From Corynespora cassiicola (lineage: Eukaryota; Ascomycota; Dothideomycetes; Pleosporales; Corynesporascaceae), in NCBI GenBank assembly GCA_022059125.1, contig JAEUWY010000012.1:1550001-1614000 (forward strand): 64,000 bases of DNA, read 5' to 3'. The notes under the pieces are model-generated. The model made no database searches and had not been told where the DNA came from. It saw only the letters and a list, made by a program, of their open reading frames with translations. The translations under genes and the position numbers were made by a program. Positions 24,859 to 34,407 of the stretch are shown here, one piece after another. The first letter of the stretch is position 1. Each line of letters opens with the position of its first letter.

Positions 24859-26386
24859 TCAAGCGTCCTGGCGTTCCTTTTCAGCCGCGAGATTGCTTGC
24901 TTTCTCCATCTCCCGCAGGCAAGGGGCGGAAAAGAGGTTCCCGTAGATGATGTTTTTCAGGGTTGCAGAGGCAACAACTAGCCACAACAATATGACGCTC
25001 ACAGAGATAATCTGAAGAATCGAGTCAGTCACAAGTTTGCACGTTTTAATGGTGAACTCACAGTCCCTAGTATCCTGAAAAAGGCAGATGGTAGCTCTTG
25101 GCCAATCGTCATGCTCGACATGCCAAACACGCCGATGGGGAAAGTGAATCCCCACCATCCCATGTTGAAGGGAAATTTAGAGCGGCTGATTGAAGCGAGA
25201 GCGAAAAAGAACCAAACAAGTCCAAATCCCCACAAGATGAGAGCGATGCCGAATCCTAGAACATACAGTATGTCTCCCGCTGCAGGGTGCAATGTTTGGG
25301 TCTCGGGGAAGATCTTCATGGCCATGGTTCCCAACTCCATGATGCTGTATCCACCCTGGCCCATGGGCCCAAGGGGCAGGAAAACACTGACGATGACTTC
25401 CTGGGGCGGTAGCTTGTGGACGGCAAGTCGATGAAAATACATGACCAGAACGAACATGGACAAGGGAACTCCAGTGCCCCAGAGAACATAGCTAGTAATG
25501 ATAGTGAGTAGAGCATGTTGCGGATCAGGTAACGCAGCAGCGAGAACAGCTCCCGATGATGCCGCGACGATTGGTGCAACGATGGGCAGGAGCCAAGCGG
25601 CTGTCATTGTTTCGTGGCGGTTTTGATGTTTGGTCATCCTGCAACTGTTAGCTTTGAAAAGGCGAGCATTGGAATGGATATCCACTAAGAGTACTCCATC
25701 CTTGATGTAGAGGCAGTACCCATGAAACGGGCATGCATCCAGGCTGGGAGGCCACCTACATTTGAAATGGTAATCCAAAACAGCAAGCTACACTCACGGC
25801 AACATCAATCCACCACATAGCCCAGGCTATGTAGATAGTAGGCCCACCCCATCTAGGCACGCAAATCAGTGTGAACATGTTCACAATAGTTGCGAAACCC
25901 ATTGGGAGAGTACCCAGAAACAATGATTGGGCGGGATGTCGAAGCATCAGCTCCCATGTTGCAGGATAGAGTGTGTATCGAAGAACGGAAACTAGTAATA
26001 TGAGGGAGAACAGCACAACATTTAGAGCGAAGAAGATTATGCTGAGCGTGTTGAGCAACCGATAGCTGTCTTGGTACAAGGTAGATAATGAATGTAGAAG
26101 GATGGAGACGATTCCTGTTCCCATAGTTACTGCAAACTGAATTTTGTGAGCTTTATGACGCGAAGCATGCCGGGTAAAGACTCATACGTACCCATGATGG
26201 GATAAAGTTCTGGACTACTCGCCTCCATCCCCTACGTTCCCTAATGAGCCATCGAGGTAGCGGCTGGGAATTTGGACATGTGGGAAGCTGGGCAGCTCCA
26301 TCTGAGTTTTCCGAGCATGTCCTATCCGAGTTTGCATCGGCTGAACGCGATCGAGAGGCAGCGCCCCTTGAGCAAGCCGTAGACAT
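24859..26386 (-). CDS. TDT-family transporter, Ssu1/malate permease type
   Basis: Exons 26386-26192, 26136-25760, 25638-25062 and 25011-24859 encode 433 residues; introns are 55, 121, 50 nt. The first junction yields FIPSWFAVTMGTGIVSILLH, the family signature at the first membrane segment. About ten hydrophobic segments follow, including WAMWWIDVAVSVACCFGLPF, MTAAWLLPIVAPIVAASSGA and PLGPMGQGGYSIMELG. The C-terminal tail is short and charged. The tellurite-resistance/dicarboxylate transporter family includes fungal plasma-membrane sulfite efflux pump Ssu1 and Mae1 malate permease; the GQGGYS segment and MGTG are shared by both, so I cannot choose the substrate. A cytosolic Ser/Arg-rich N-terminal tail of about 60 residues precedes the first segment. 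No lesion is visible. It is convergent with the gene at 24281. Confidence 0.9.
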
Positions 26387-27563
26387 GATATTATGCAGAT
26401 CCCAAGTCAAGATCCTGGTAAGTGTTCGTGAAGCGAGAGGTTTTGTTGATGGTGTGGAGGCGAAATAATAAGAGCTCGAAAAAGAAAAGAAAAAAGGACT
26501 AATACTTATATTTCATTGGATTTAGCTAACTTTTGGAGTCATGAAGTTTTACGGTGAGATCCGAGCTTCCAACGGCCACCCGGATCGTCGGGATTTTGTG
26601 ATTACGCAAAGCCGACGAGCCGGGCTCTCAGCAGCGGCGAAGGTTCCTTGGTTGGGATTCGAGACTCTGTACAGTAATAGAAAGAGGCTGAGGCCCAACA
26701 GGCTAGTGACATCAAAGAATGGAGCGTGCAAAGAAATTGCGTGATGGTGTCTCGGCGAACATGTGACGTATGCGCTAGCCGAATTTTGTCCATAGTTTGC
26801 CGAGCTTGGCCCGAGTCCGTAGGCTGGGTCATTCATCGTCGTTAGCCCGAATATCTGATAAGAAACCTCATATATATGGGATATGCAGATGTTTGGCATG
26901 CATTTTTAAATCAATTAAGCTGGTGGAAAGCGATAAAGGTTTCCAGGTAATGGGAGCTGGCTTCGATGCGGTTCAATAGGTGAGTAGTCTCAATGCCCTA
27001 GCCCCCCCCCCAACTTTAATATTATGCCCAGATCTTACAAGTTAACTGCTCTTCTTAGTACTTATGTTTCTAGATGCGAAAAGTAATCAATTAATACAGA
27101 ATTTCTTACTCATACGAACAAACCTCATATTCTAGTTGCCTTTTTTGATAAATGGTCCAAGCAACATTCAGACACCCTTTTCTGGTATTCCGGAAAAATA
27201 TTTCTGTTTTTGTATTCTCATATAGCTGCTTGATCAGTATTATGGGTCATCATGTCCGATCACTCTACATGTTAGTACTGTCTTAACTAGGAGAGCGAGA
27301 CTCCATGTAGCAGTCTCAGGCCAAATAAAGGCCCGGGCTGCATTGTACTCATGCGTGAAGGGCGGAGGGCTATGAATGTGTGTGAAAATGCGCACCATTT
27401 CCATGCTCCTGATAATCCATTCTTTGAGATTAAACGTACTATAAATTCGTTGCTTGTTTTAAAAGACTGTGAACATCCCCCGTCATAATTCATTCTTGAA
27501 CGCACTGCGCCCCTACCCGTAACACACATTCAAAGTACACATCTAACTTCAATACCATTCAAA
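26387..27563. other. AT-rich intergenic
   Basis: This is the 5' flank of the transporter and the 5' flank of the zinc-finger pseudogene. A 10-C homopolymer occurs at 27002-27011. I see no convincing gene. Confidence 0.5.
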
Positions 27564-28407
27564 ATGCCTATGTAAGTCCAATACAATCTCTTTTAACCTC
27601 TCTAACACCAAGCATATTGTACATCCGCTGCACTCGAACATTCCAATCGCCCCAAGCTTATCATCAACACGTGCGGGATTCATTCGCACACTACAAATGC
27701 CCAGAATGTCCACATGATGGCCACAGCTGGGAAGATTGAATTAGTCACTGTCGCAAAACTGGCTGTCAAAAAGTCTGTGGAGGCTACAATGACGGTGCTG
27801 GCGGCCACTGGCCTACAGATGGCGAAGCCTACGACAGCCATCTCGTCAATTGCCATGCGTGTTTCACGTGCGAGCGTCACTTCCAATATCGTTCAAACTT
27901 GCAACAAGTAAGTTATTAATGAAAGAAACCACCCATGTAGATTTATTAGCTCATATGTTTTTAACACAAATGGACTCACCGCGCACCCGATATTGAGTGT
28001 CTTTGCTGTTATAAGCAATTTATTACTTATGCTGGCATGGTGAGTAGTATCTTTGAATTAATATCACAGGGAGCCATATTGACAGCTTCTTGATCAGATC
28101 AAACATCTTGAATCCGGTGCATGTCCGTCTGAGTATGATCATGTTGGAATCTACGTGAAGGCTGCAGAATGCAGTGTATGGCACAGGTTTATCGATGAAA
28201 CATACCATTACGATATGCGATGTGGCTATGATCTTGAGGAGGTATGCCTCGAAAGGACTTACCCCTTCAAATGCCCCACTTGTGGAAGCATTTTTTTTTT
28301 CCAAGCTTTCCAGCCTATTTCAGCATGTGGAATCGCCTTCATGTGGTCAGGGAATCAATAAGGGAGCCATTCGAAAGTTGAGAAAACACTTGACCAAATG
28401 TCTGTGA
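27564..28407 (+). pseudogene. Decayed C2H2-type zinc-finger protein gene
   Basis: Apparent pieces: ATG 27564-27571; intron 27572-27612; exon 27613-27907; next exon from 27965 (HKWTHRAPDIECLCCYKQF), broken by a probable intron near 28041-28086; last exon to TGA 28405-28407. The translation keeps C2H2-like units: CTRTFQSPQAYHQH; YKCPECPHDGH; NCHACFTCERHFQYRSNLQQ, then H..H; a LESGACPS block; YPFKCPTCGS; then SKLSSLFQHVESPSCGQG and GAIRKLRKHL. This order matches a fungal zinc-finger family found in accessory regions. Lesions: in-frame TGA at 27737-27739, a missing acceptor (AA where AG is expected at 27963-27964, leaving an in-frame TAA), and a frameshift at the ten-T run 28291-28300. At least two lesions are transitions. 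A functional copy elsewhere is likely (inference). Confidence 0.72.
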
Positions 28408-28803
28408 AGCCAGCATACATCTTCATGTACCTAGGTATGTTTGGGCACCAGGCTCTGGGCTCGACTCAAACGATGGGAGATGGAAACATCTAATTATGGG
28501 GATTAGTTTGATGAGGAGCCAATAATATCAAATCAGGGTGATCGACTCATGTTTTGGCTTATATCCTCTTCACGAATCACTTGGGTGTTGTATTTGGAAG
28601 AAGTAACTAGGTAATAATCACTTAATCTGGGCCTTGAGTCCTCGTGGGGTCATAGGGTGCTTGATTTATCAAAACATAAAAGCCTGCTTTCACATGACTT
28701 GCTAGCAAAGATATACAAAAGAAAGAAATCAAACAAAAAAACAAGCATTTCGTAACCCAATCGTCCAACCAAATTTATCCAACCGTCTAGGAATCCCCCT
28801 CCT
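28408..28803. other. Intergenic
   Basis: AT-rich 3' flanks of the pseudogene and of the convergent Bys1-type gene. Nothing else is seen. Confidence 0.5.
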
Positions 28804-29541
28804 TTACTTATTCAGCCCAGCACAGAACTCAGCAGCAATACCGTTAGGCGACGAGCAACCCCCGACCGGAGCATTGGGCTGATAGTTAAACTCCTTGGTC
28901 CAGTATGTCGTAGCATTGCAGAGTTCACCGCCCAGGCAGGAGAACACTGGACAACCCGGCCCACTTCCCATCTGCAGTCCACTCTCATGACCAACACAAT
29001 CAGCGGCGTCCTCTCCGGGGAAGTCGCCCTGGCCACCCTTGAGACAGTCAATAAGGCTGAGGTCGTAAGATAGCCAGAGATTCTTGGGGTCAGTAAAGTG
29101 TGTATACTCGACTTGTACAACGGGGTGAGCGCCCATGGACTTGCTCACTTTGAGGGATATGCCTCCTGATTTGCACTCGCGCAGCTTCTCTTCGTACGTG
29201 CTGCCTGGCTTGATCTCGATGTTTTGGGAAGGGGGGCAGCCCTCGCCGCCGACGGATTGTACGAAAAGCGAATAACCGCATGAATTCTTGATAGTAGCTG
29301 TACTTGACTTTACGCTAAGCGCTTTGAACTGCTTTGGCGAAACTGTAGCGAACTGCCCGGCTGGGACCGGAGGTTGAGCGGATGGCTTGGCTGGAGTGGA
29401 GTTGGGCGCTGAGACCGATGGGGTTCCGATTGGGACCTGTGGAGCAGGACACCCGGGATTTTCAGGTTGAGCGCGCTTTGTATCGACGGCTGATGCCTTG
29501 CAAAGAATGGTAAGAAGCGTGAAAAAAGTAAAGATGATCAT
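28804..29541 (-). CDS. Secreted Bys1/antigenic thaumatin-like protein
   Basis: One exon, 245 residues. Residues 1-18 form a signal peptide (hydrophobic FTFFTLLTILCKASA) and a Lys-Arg follows at about 22-23 (DTKR), a possible Kex2 site. A Pro/Ser/Thr-rich spacer runs to about residue 75. The folded part begins TATIKNSCGYSLFVQSVGG and continues through GSTYEEKLRECKSGGISLKV and LWLSYDLSLIDC, the pattern of the fungal Bys1 domain, with about ten cysteines probably in disulfides. Family members are cell-surface or secreted antigens related to thaumatin, with no enzymatic role established. The C-terminus has no clear GPI signal, so secretion is more likely than anchoring. Its position beside a pseudogene and an FAD oxidase fits an accessory, extracellular gene set. 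Confidence 0.85.
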   Translation of the reverse strand: MIIFTFFTLLTILCKASAVDTKRAQPENPGCPAPQVPIGTPSVSAPNSTPAKPSAQPPVPAGQFATVSPKQFKALSVKSSTATIKNSCGYSLFVQSVGGEGCPPSQNIEIKPGSTYEEKLRECKSGGISLKVSKSMGAHPVVQVEYTHFTDPKNLWLSYDLSLIDCLKGGQGDFPGEDAADCVGHESGLQMGSGPGCPVFSCLGGELCNATTYWTKEFNYQPNAPVGGCSSPNGIAAEFCAGLNK

Positions 29542-30326
29542 GCTGAGCCGCTGGCGTCTACGGTCGTGAAAGTGGTGGCTTGGTTAACAAGGGATTTGGT
29601 TTCAGATGTTCGTCGATCGGCAATGAATGAGTGGCGACTGGGGGGTGTAGACGTGAACAGCTAGTAGTGAGGAAATGACCCAAGACTGACCCTTAAATAC
29701 TCACACTGGGTATGATTCACAGAAGGAAACATGTGCAGAGCTGATTGCAGACCTACAGGGGCGTGAAGTCAGGGTCGCTTTCCCCGACCTTCCGCCTTCA
29801 CAGCGCCTGTGCTCATCTTGTCTTGAAGGCAGAGTTGTTGCAATTTCCGAAGGTCGGCGCGCTGCCGACAATCTGTTTGTACCTATCGCCAAGCTGCTCC
29901 ATCGCCAACGCAAGGAACAGAGCTACATGCTAAAGAATGGCCTGGAGAAAATGCACGTTGAATCGACATAGTGTATCATTGGTCCAGAAGGAAACTTGTA
30001 GAAGATAAGAAATGACTGGTATAAGGTATCCACTTTTCCCCCTTTCAACGCCTATGCGTTGTGTAACACCATTAACCCCATTTGGAAACGAGACGCTCAA
30101 GCCAGCTGTATATATAGATATCATGTACATCGAAGGGTGGAGTAAAAGTACAGCAGAATCATGGCGCGAATTGGTTGCTCGAGCAGGTACATTCCAAAAG
30201 AAGCCTAGCTCACGGGTCCCAGTGGGATAGTAGGATGAGGAGTCTTCCTGCTCTGAGTATAACAGGAATACATGGGGCTATGGTTTCTGTTAGCACGTCT
30301 CAGTCATTTGCGTAAGATTGTTCGAC
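29542..30326. other. Intergenic, promoter of Bys1-type gene
   Basis: The stretch contains the upstream region of the minus-strand Bys1-type gene, with a TATTTAA-like element near 29693-29699 (minus strand) about 155 bp upstream of its ATG. It also contains the 3' flank of the FAD oxidase. No gene is visible. Confidence 0.45.
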
Positions 30327-32294
30327 TTACTCATCATATCCTGTCCAACCAACACATTTCCAACAGTTGAACAAACCAGTAGGATCGTACTTCCGCTTCA
30401 CACTCAACAGTGCATCGTAATTAGTTCCAAAGAATGTTTGCTGCCAGTTTTCTTCCATCCAATCGCCTTCGTTCATATATGATCCGCCATTGGGAGTCAG
30501 AGCTTTGAATGGCTGGATCGACGCTGAGATGGTGTTTTGGATACGCATACGGTCATTGCTGGAGGTGGTGCTCTTCCATATCCCGCCCATAACCACATGC
30601 CACAGTGCGTCTCTCCAGGCCGGATTGACGCCAGTCTTGGAGTTATCCGGCTGGTTCAGAGGACCGGTGGCATAAAGCTGCGCACTGCCACCTCCAAGGT
30701 TAGTGTAGGAAAATTGCATGGCAGTCAAAACCGCGTTGACAACATTTTCTATATCCGATGACGATTCGAAGAGCCCCCTGGGAAGGAGGCGCGCAGATTC
30801 TGAGAGACCGATCCCGACTGGGCCATTCTGAGCAATGGCAGGCTTTTCGGTGAACTCGTGCCATTCGGAGAATTTGTCAAATGTGTGATAAGCGTTTGCA
30901 GTAACGTTGAGTCCGGGATGATCAGTAATAAGGTCGTGCCATTCTTCCGTTATTCTCTTAATCGCGTCGGTGTCATCGCTAGGTAGCACTTGGAGGGAAA
31001 CCATGTGGTCCGGGAGGAGAAAGTTGTAGCCGGCAACACCGTGCTTAGCAAATAGCGACTGATTAAAGGCAAGCGCTTCAACAACATCATGATGGGCCTT
31101 CGACTTGGTGATGTCGAGTTCACCGCTGGGGAGGTTGAATTTCGCTTGAACCTCGTAGACGTTGATTGGGACGGCTTGGTGCAGCTGGAACTTGTAGGAA
31201 ACAAGCACGGCGTAAGTGCCTCCACCACCGCCACGCATAGCCCAGAACAAGTCAGGGTCCGTGCATTCGTTGATGGTGCGAGCCTGACCATCCGCAGTGA
31301 CAACATCGAACTCGATGGCGTTGTCTACCATGAGGCCCCATGTGGGACCCAGAGGGCCGTGGCCTCCTCCCTGGCCAAAGCCGCCCGCAATGCCCACACT
31401 TGAGACTGCACCAACGGTCGCAAGCATGCCGAGTGGCTCGAAGAACTCCCATGCTTCTTGAGCGGATATACCAGCGCCGATTTGGCCGACATTCTCGTAC
31501 TTGGTGGTGCAACCTTGAGGCTGGAACGTCTCGTGGAATTGGGTCTCTTTCATGTTGTGAGTCCAGATGGCTAGCGAATTTGCGGCGTTGCTGCGCCCGA
31601 AGTAATCATGTCCGGTGTTCTTGATGGAGATGCGAATTCCATGCTGGCGCACAAAACCGAGGGTTTCGATAATGTCATCCGTGGTACGTGCTTCCACATA
31701 GTAAGTCGAGAGGCGTCCTAGAGAGCAGGTTCCAGTCACGGGAGAAGATGGGGCGAACGAGTTCAAGATGCAGTTGGAATCTCCGCAGGTCTCCCAGTCC
31801 AGGAACTCCATGTTTCCGTATTGAGCTGTCCTTGCGACACCGTTGGTATAGTTATGGGCAACGCTCGTACATTCGGCTGAATTACCAGAGTAGCACGGTG
31901 CTGCCCAGGGGATGGTTATCTTGAGGTGTCCGTTGATGCTCTGGTTGAACGAGCTCCACTCGTTTGATGAAGGCCAGCACGGCTGTCCCGGAATGCATGT
32001 ATAGTTGGAAACCATTGCGTCTTCCCCGTCGGTCTCAGTCTTTGGGGGGCGGTTGAAGTTTGACGGATGGTGTTCTGGGGTGCGCATGTTTTCTGGGAAG
32101 CGGACAAGCAGCCCGATGATGGCGGCACCAGAAAGGAGAGAAAGAACGACCCAGGACATGCGGCTTCCCAATCGACTGCTCTTGTGCTTTGGTGGAACGC
32201 CATCGTTGCTGCCCTCCATGGACGGAATTTCCCGCACATGCTCGATGGACACGAACTTCTCGTTCAGCAACGGATCTCTCTCATCTGGAGCCAT
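30327..32294 (-). CDS. Membrane-anchored FAD-linked oxidoreductase (PCMH + BBE)
   Basis: I use ATG 32294 (MAPDERDPLLNEKF), giving 655 residues; the frame is open 78 codons further to another ATG at 32528, but that part is not protein-like. A cytosolic tail with an acidic dileucine (DPLL) is followed by a single membrane span at about 47-66 (WVVLSLLSGAAIIGLLVRF), so the catalytic part should face the secretory lumen or outside. FAD-binding PCMH domain: ISIKNTGHDYFGRS with the His that binds FAD covalently in the family, and GIAGGFGQGGGHGPLGPTWG; the second (Cys) attachment motif seen in bicovalent members is not evident. The berberine-bridge C-terminus ends LFNCWKCVGW. Relatives oxidise oligosaccharides, alcohols or natural products; the substrate cannot be read. 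Single exon, no lesion. Confidence 0.87.
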   Translation of the reverse strand: MAPDERDPLLNEKFVSIEHVREIPSMEGSNDGVPPKHKSSRLGSRMSWVVLSLLSGAAIIGLLVRFPENMRTPEHHPSNFNRPPKTETDGEDAMVSNYTCIPGQPCWPSSNEWSSFNQSINGHLKITIPWAAPCYSGNSAECTSVAHNYTNGVARTAQYGNMEFLDWETCGDSNCILNSFAPSSPVTGTCSLGRLSTYYVEARTTDDIIETLGFVRQHGIRISIKNTGHDYFGRSNAANSLAIWTHNMKETQFHETFQPQGCTTKYENVGQIGAGISAQEAWEFFEPLGMLATVGAVSSVGIAGGFGQGGGHGPLGPTWGLMVDNAIEFDVVTADGQARTINECTDPDLFWAMRGGGGGTYAVLVSYKFQLHQAVPINVYEVQAKFNLPSGELDITKSKAHHDVVEALAFNQSLFAKHGVAGYNFLLPDHMVSLQVLPSDDTDAIKRITEEWHDLITDHPGLNVTANAYHTFDKFSEWHEFTEKPAIAQNGPVGIGLSESARLLPRGLFESSSDIENVVNAVLTAMQFSYTNLGGGSAQLYATGPLNQPDNSKTGVNPAWRDALWHVVMGGIWKSTTSSNDRMRIQNTISASIQPFKALTPNGGSYMNEGDWMEENWQQTFFGTNYDALLSVKRKYDPTGLFNCWKCVGWTGYDE

Positions 32295-33656
32295 GTTGGA
32301 GTCGCCAATTCCCAAGGCCTTGGGCAGGAGAAGGAAATGGGGTAATGCTAGTCCAAAGGATGGGTAGTCGGCGTGCGAAATACTGATATGCGTGTTCAGG
32401 TGTGATCGGCTACTGAAAGCGACCAAAAGCGACCAAAGGGAATACAACAACAGACTGCACGACGGTGACAAGCAGATATGATAGAGCGGCCGAGCTACTA
32501 GATCCTTAAATAATTCAACGGCGAACATCGGGATGGCCCCATCGGTTTTGTCCCCAACCCATTTTTGGGTAATGGCTCATCCTCTCAGCCCCAACTCCAC
32601 CAATCCTCCATGGCGGCGCCAATCATAAGGCACAGCCGCCATCTGAGCTAGTGGAGGCCGTTGCTGCCGGCCCTCGGCGTAAGAATCAAACGGCTCGGGG
32701 AGCAAAAAACAGGCAATGGGTCAGGCGAAGCGAGGGCAATGAGCTGAAGACATGCGCACAGGGTGTAATGTTGCGAAGTGGGCGGCGTAGTGACCTCGCG
32801 AAGTCGTCTCCTGACGGGCGTGGTGGTTGGAGGTCCTGGCCCCGCCCTCCCCGGAGCGAGCTTTAGCCGCCCACGGCTCGCCATGGCCCTACCTGCGGCC
32901 CAGCCTGTCTATTTTGGTCGAGATCGCCTGTCGCATTCCATCTGACTAGAGGCGTTCCTTCTTCCCGTTGCCGATCCGTAAGAATATAGATCTTGTGATA
33001 CCGCCGGCGACGCTCCGCCTCCCTGATGATCAGCAAAGATAGATTTTGGAGATGGGAGTTTCACCCAATGGCTGGCCGATGAAGCCCACTCATCAAAACG
33101 GGCCACGGCTGAGGGCCAACGTGAACCCCACGAGGCACAAACGTCGCACTTGAATGCCCTGGAGAGCAGCCCACGGCGGCATGGAAGCGGACATGAATTG
33201 CAGCAATGATGCTCGCAAGTCCCTCATTTTCTAATCACAAGCCACACGGTGCGCAATTAACGTCCTCAGATCCAAGCGCATCAGAAAGTGGTGAGATGGT
33301 TGCATGCACGGTGCCGTGCACAGCTACCCAGAGATTACGGGTCCCATAATCGAATATCTCAAAGGCTTGCTTTTGAACGAGGCGATCGACTCCTGCCATG
33401 AAGAGCACCTCGGCTTCAAGAATGTGACAGCCTTGATGCAGGCCTTTCTATAGAGGTGCAAAACAACCAGCTGCCCCCTTCAAATTTCTGTCCGAGTGAC
33501 ATTATGGGTGCCGACTTGTTCTCAGTGAAGATCATCCCAATCCTCTACCTTTACCATATATTGGGGAGACTAGGCGTCCAGGATAGCGTTTGGTAGAGAA
33601 ACCCCTGGCGTTTCTCTAATCCTCCGCACTAGGATTTGCTTTACGTGCGAAAAAAT
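32295..33656. other. Gene-poor interval
   Basis: It holds the 5' region of the FAD oxidase and about 1 kb with no convincing gene. Short open frames on both strands have no recognisable domains. Confidence 0.45.
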
Positions 33657-33863
33657 ATGCGTGGGGACGATGTGGACTGCGAAATCTGCAAGGAGAAGAC
33701 GGATGGGCTCTCGTCTGTGGCAGTAACGAAATGTAGCCATCAGTTCCATGAAGCAGGTTGTTTGTGCAAATGGACAACTAGGCCTAGATTCCCCAATCGG
33801 AACACCTGCCCTACCCGTGAATCTCAGCTCTACGCGACATACAATAACCAACCCCGACGATGA
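33657..33863 (+). pseudogene. RING-finger remnant
   Basis: A 68-codon frame from ATG 33657 encodes one RING-like unit: DCEICKEK, then VTKCSHQFHEAGCLCKW, then NTCPTRESQLY. Spacing fits C-x2-C ... C-x-H-x2-H-x3-C-L-x2-W ... C-P of RING domains used by E3 ubiquitin ligases. However, the last expected Cys in C-P-x-C is Arg (CPTR), so the second zinc site would be incomplete. There are no further domains and no flanking exons that I can recognise. I read it as a fragment of a RING-type gene; a very short intact protein or part of a spliced gene remains possible. Confidence 0.42.
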
Positions 33864-34407
33864 CGATGGCGACGGCGATTCCACCCAATTCAAAGCGTAT
33901 CAAGGGAACCCGGGTTTCTATGAATAATAGTTGTTGGGATGGAGATGCAGGTCTGAGCCTGGGCATTGGCGTTGCGGTTATGGCTCTAGGTGGCTCATAG
34001 ATGGGTTTGTCTCTTAGTTTTATTCAGAGATAGTCGTCTTTTATGAAGACTTTTTCCTAATGTTGAAAGTAGCGCGCAGTTGCGCGTTTGGTGAGATTTT
34101 TTCTAGCAAACCAGCACACACATAAGAACCGAACAATTTAGTAATAGACACGTTTTCGTTCCACTCTTTACTCTCCACCCAATTGCCAATAGCTTTCCAC
34201 CTCGTAATTAACCCTCTCGCAACACCTACCAAATTCCTCATCATAGAAGATACACCCCTCTAATTCCCCTGTCGATCCATCGCCCCTCCCCCCCGCACCA
34301 ATCAGACCGCACCCACGTGACTCCAGGCACACCACCTGCATCCTTCCCGCACCTCGCGTCTCGAATCCGTTCAGTCGAGCTGTCCAAACACCAAACCACC
34401 CGAAAAG
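33864..34407. other. Intergenic upstream of F-box gene
   Basis: No gene is visible; it presumably carries the F-box gene promoter. Confidence 0.45.

Noticed and set aside
24859..32294. Possible secondary-metabolite cluster (transporter, FAD oxidase)
   Set aside because: No PKS, NRPS, terpene or other core enzyme lies in the window and the transporter is TDT-type.
32295..32528. Upstream ATG extension of the FAD oxidase (78 residues)
   Set aside because: The extension is not protein-like and the downstream ATG gives a sensible tail and membrane anchor.
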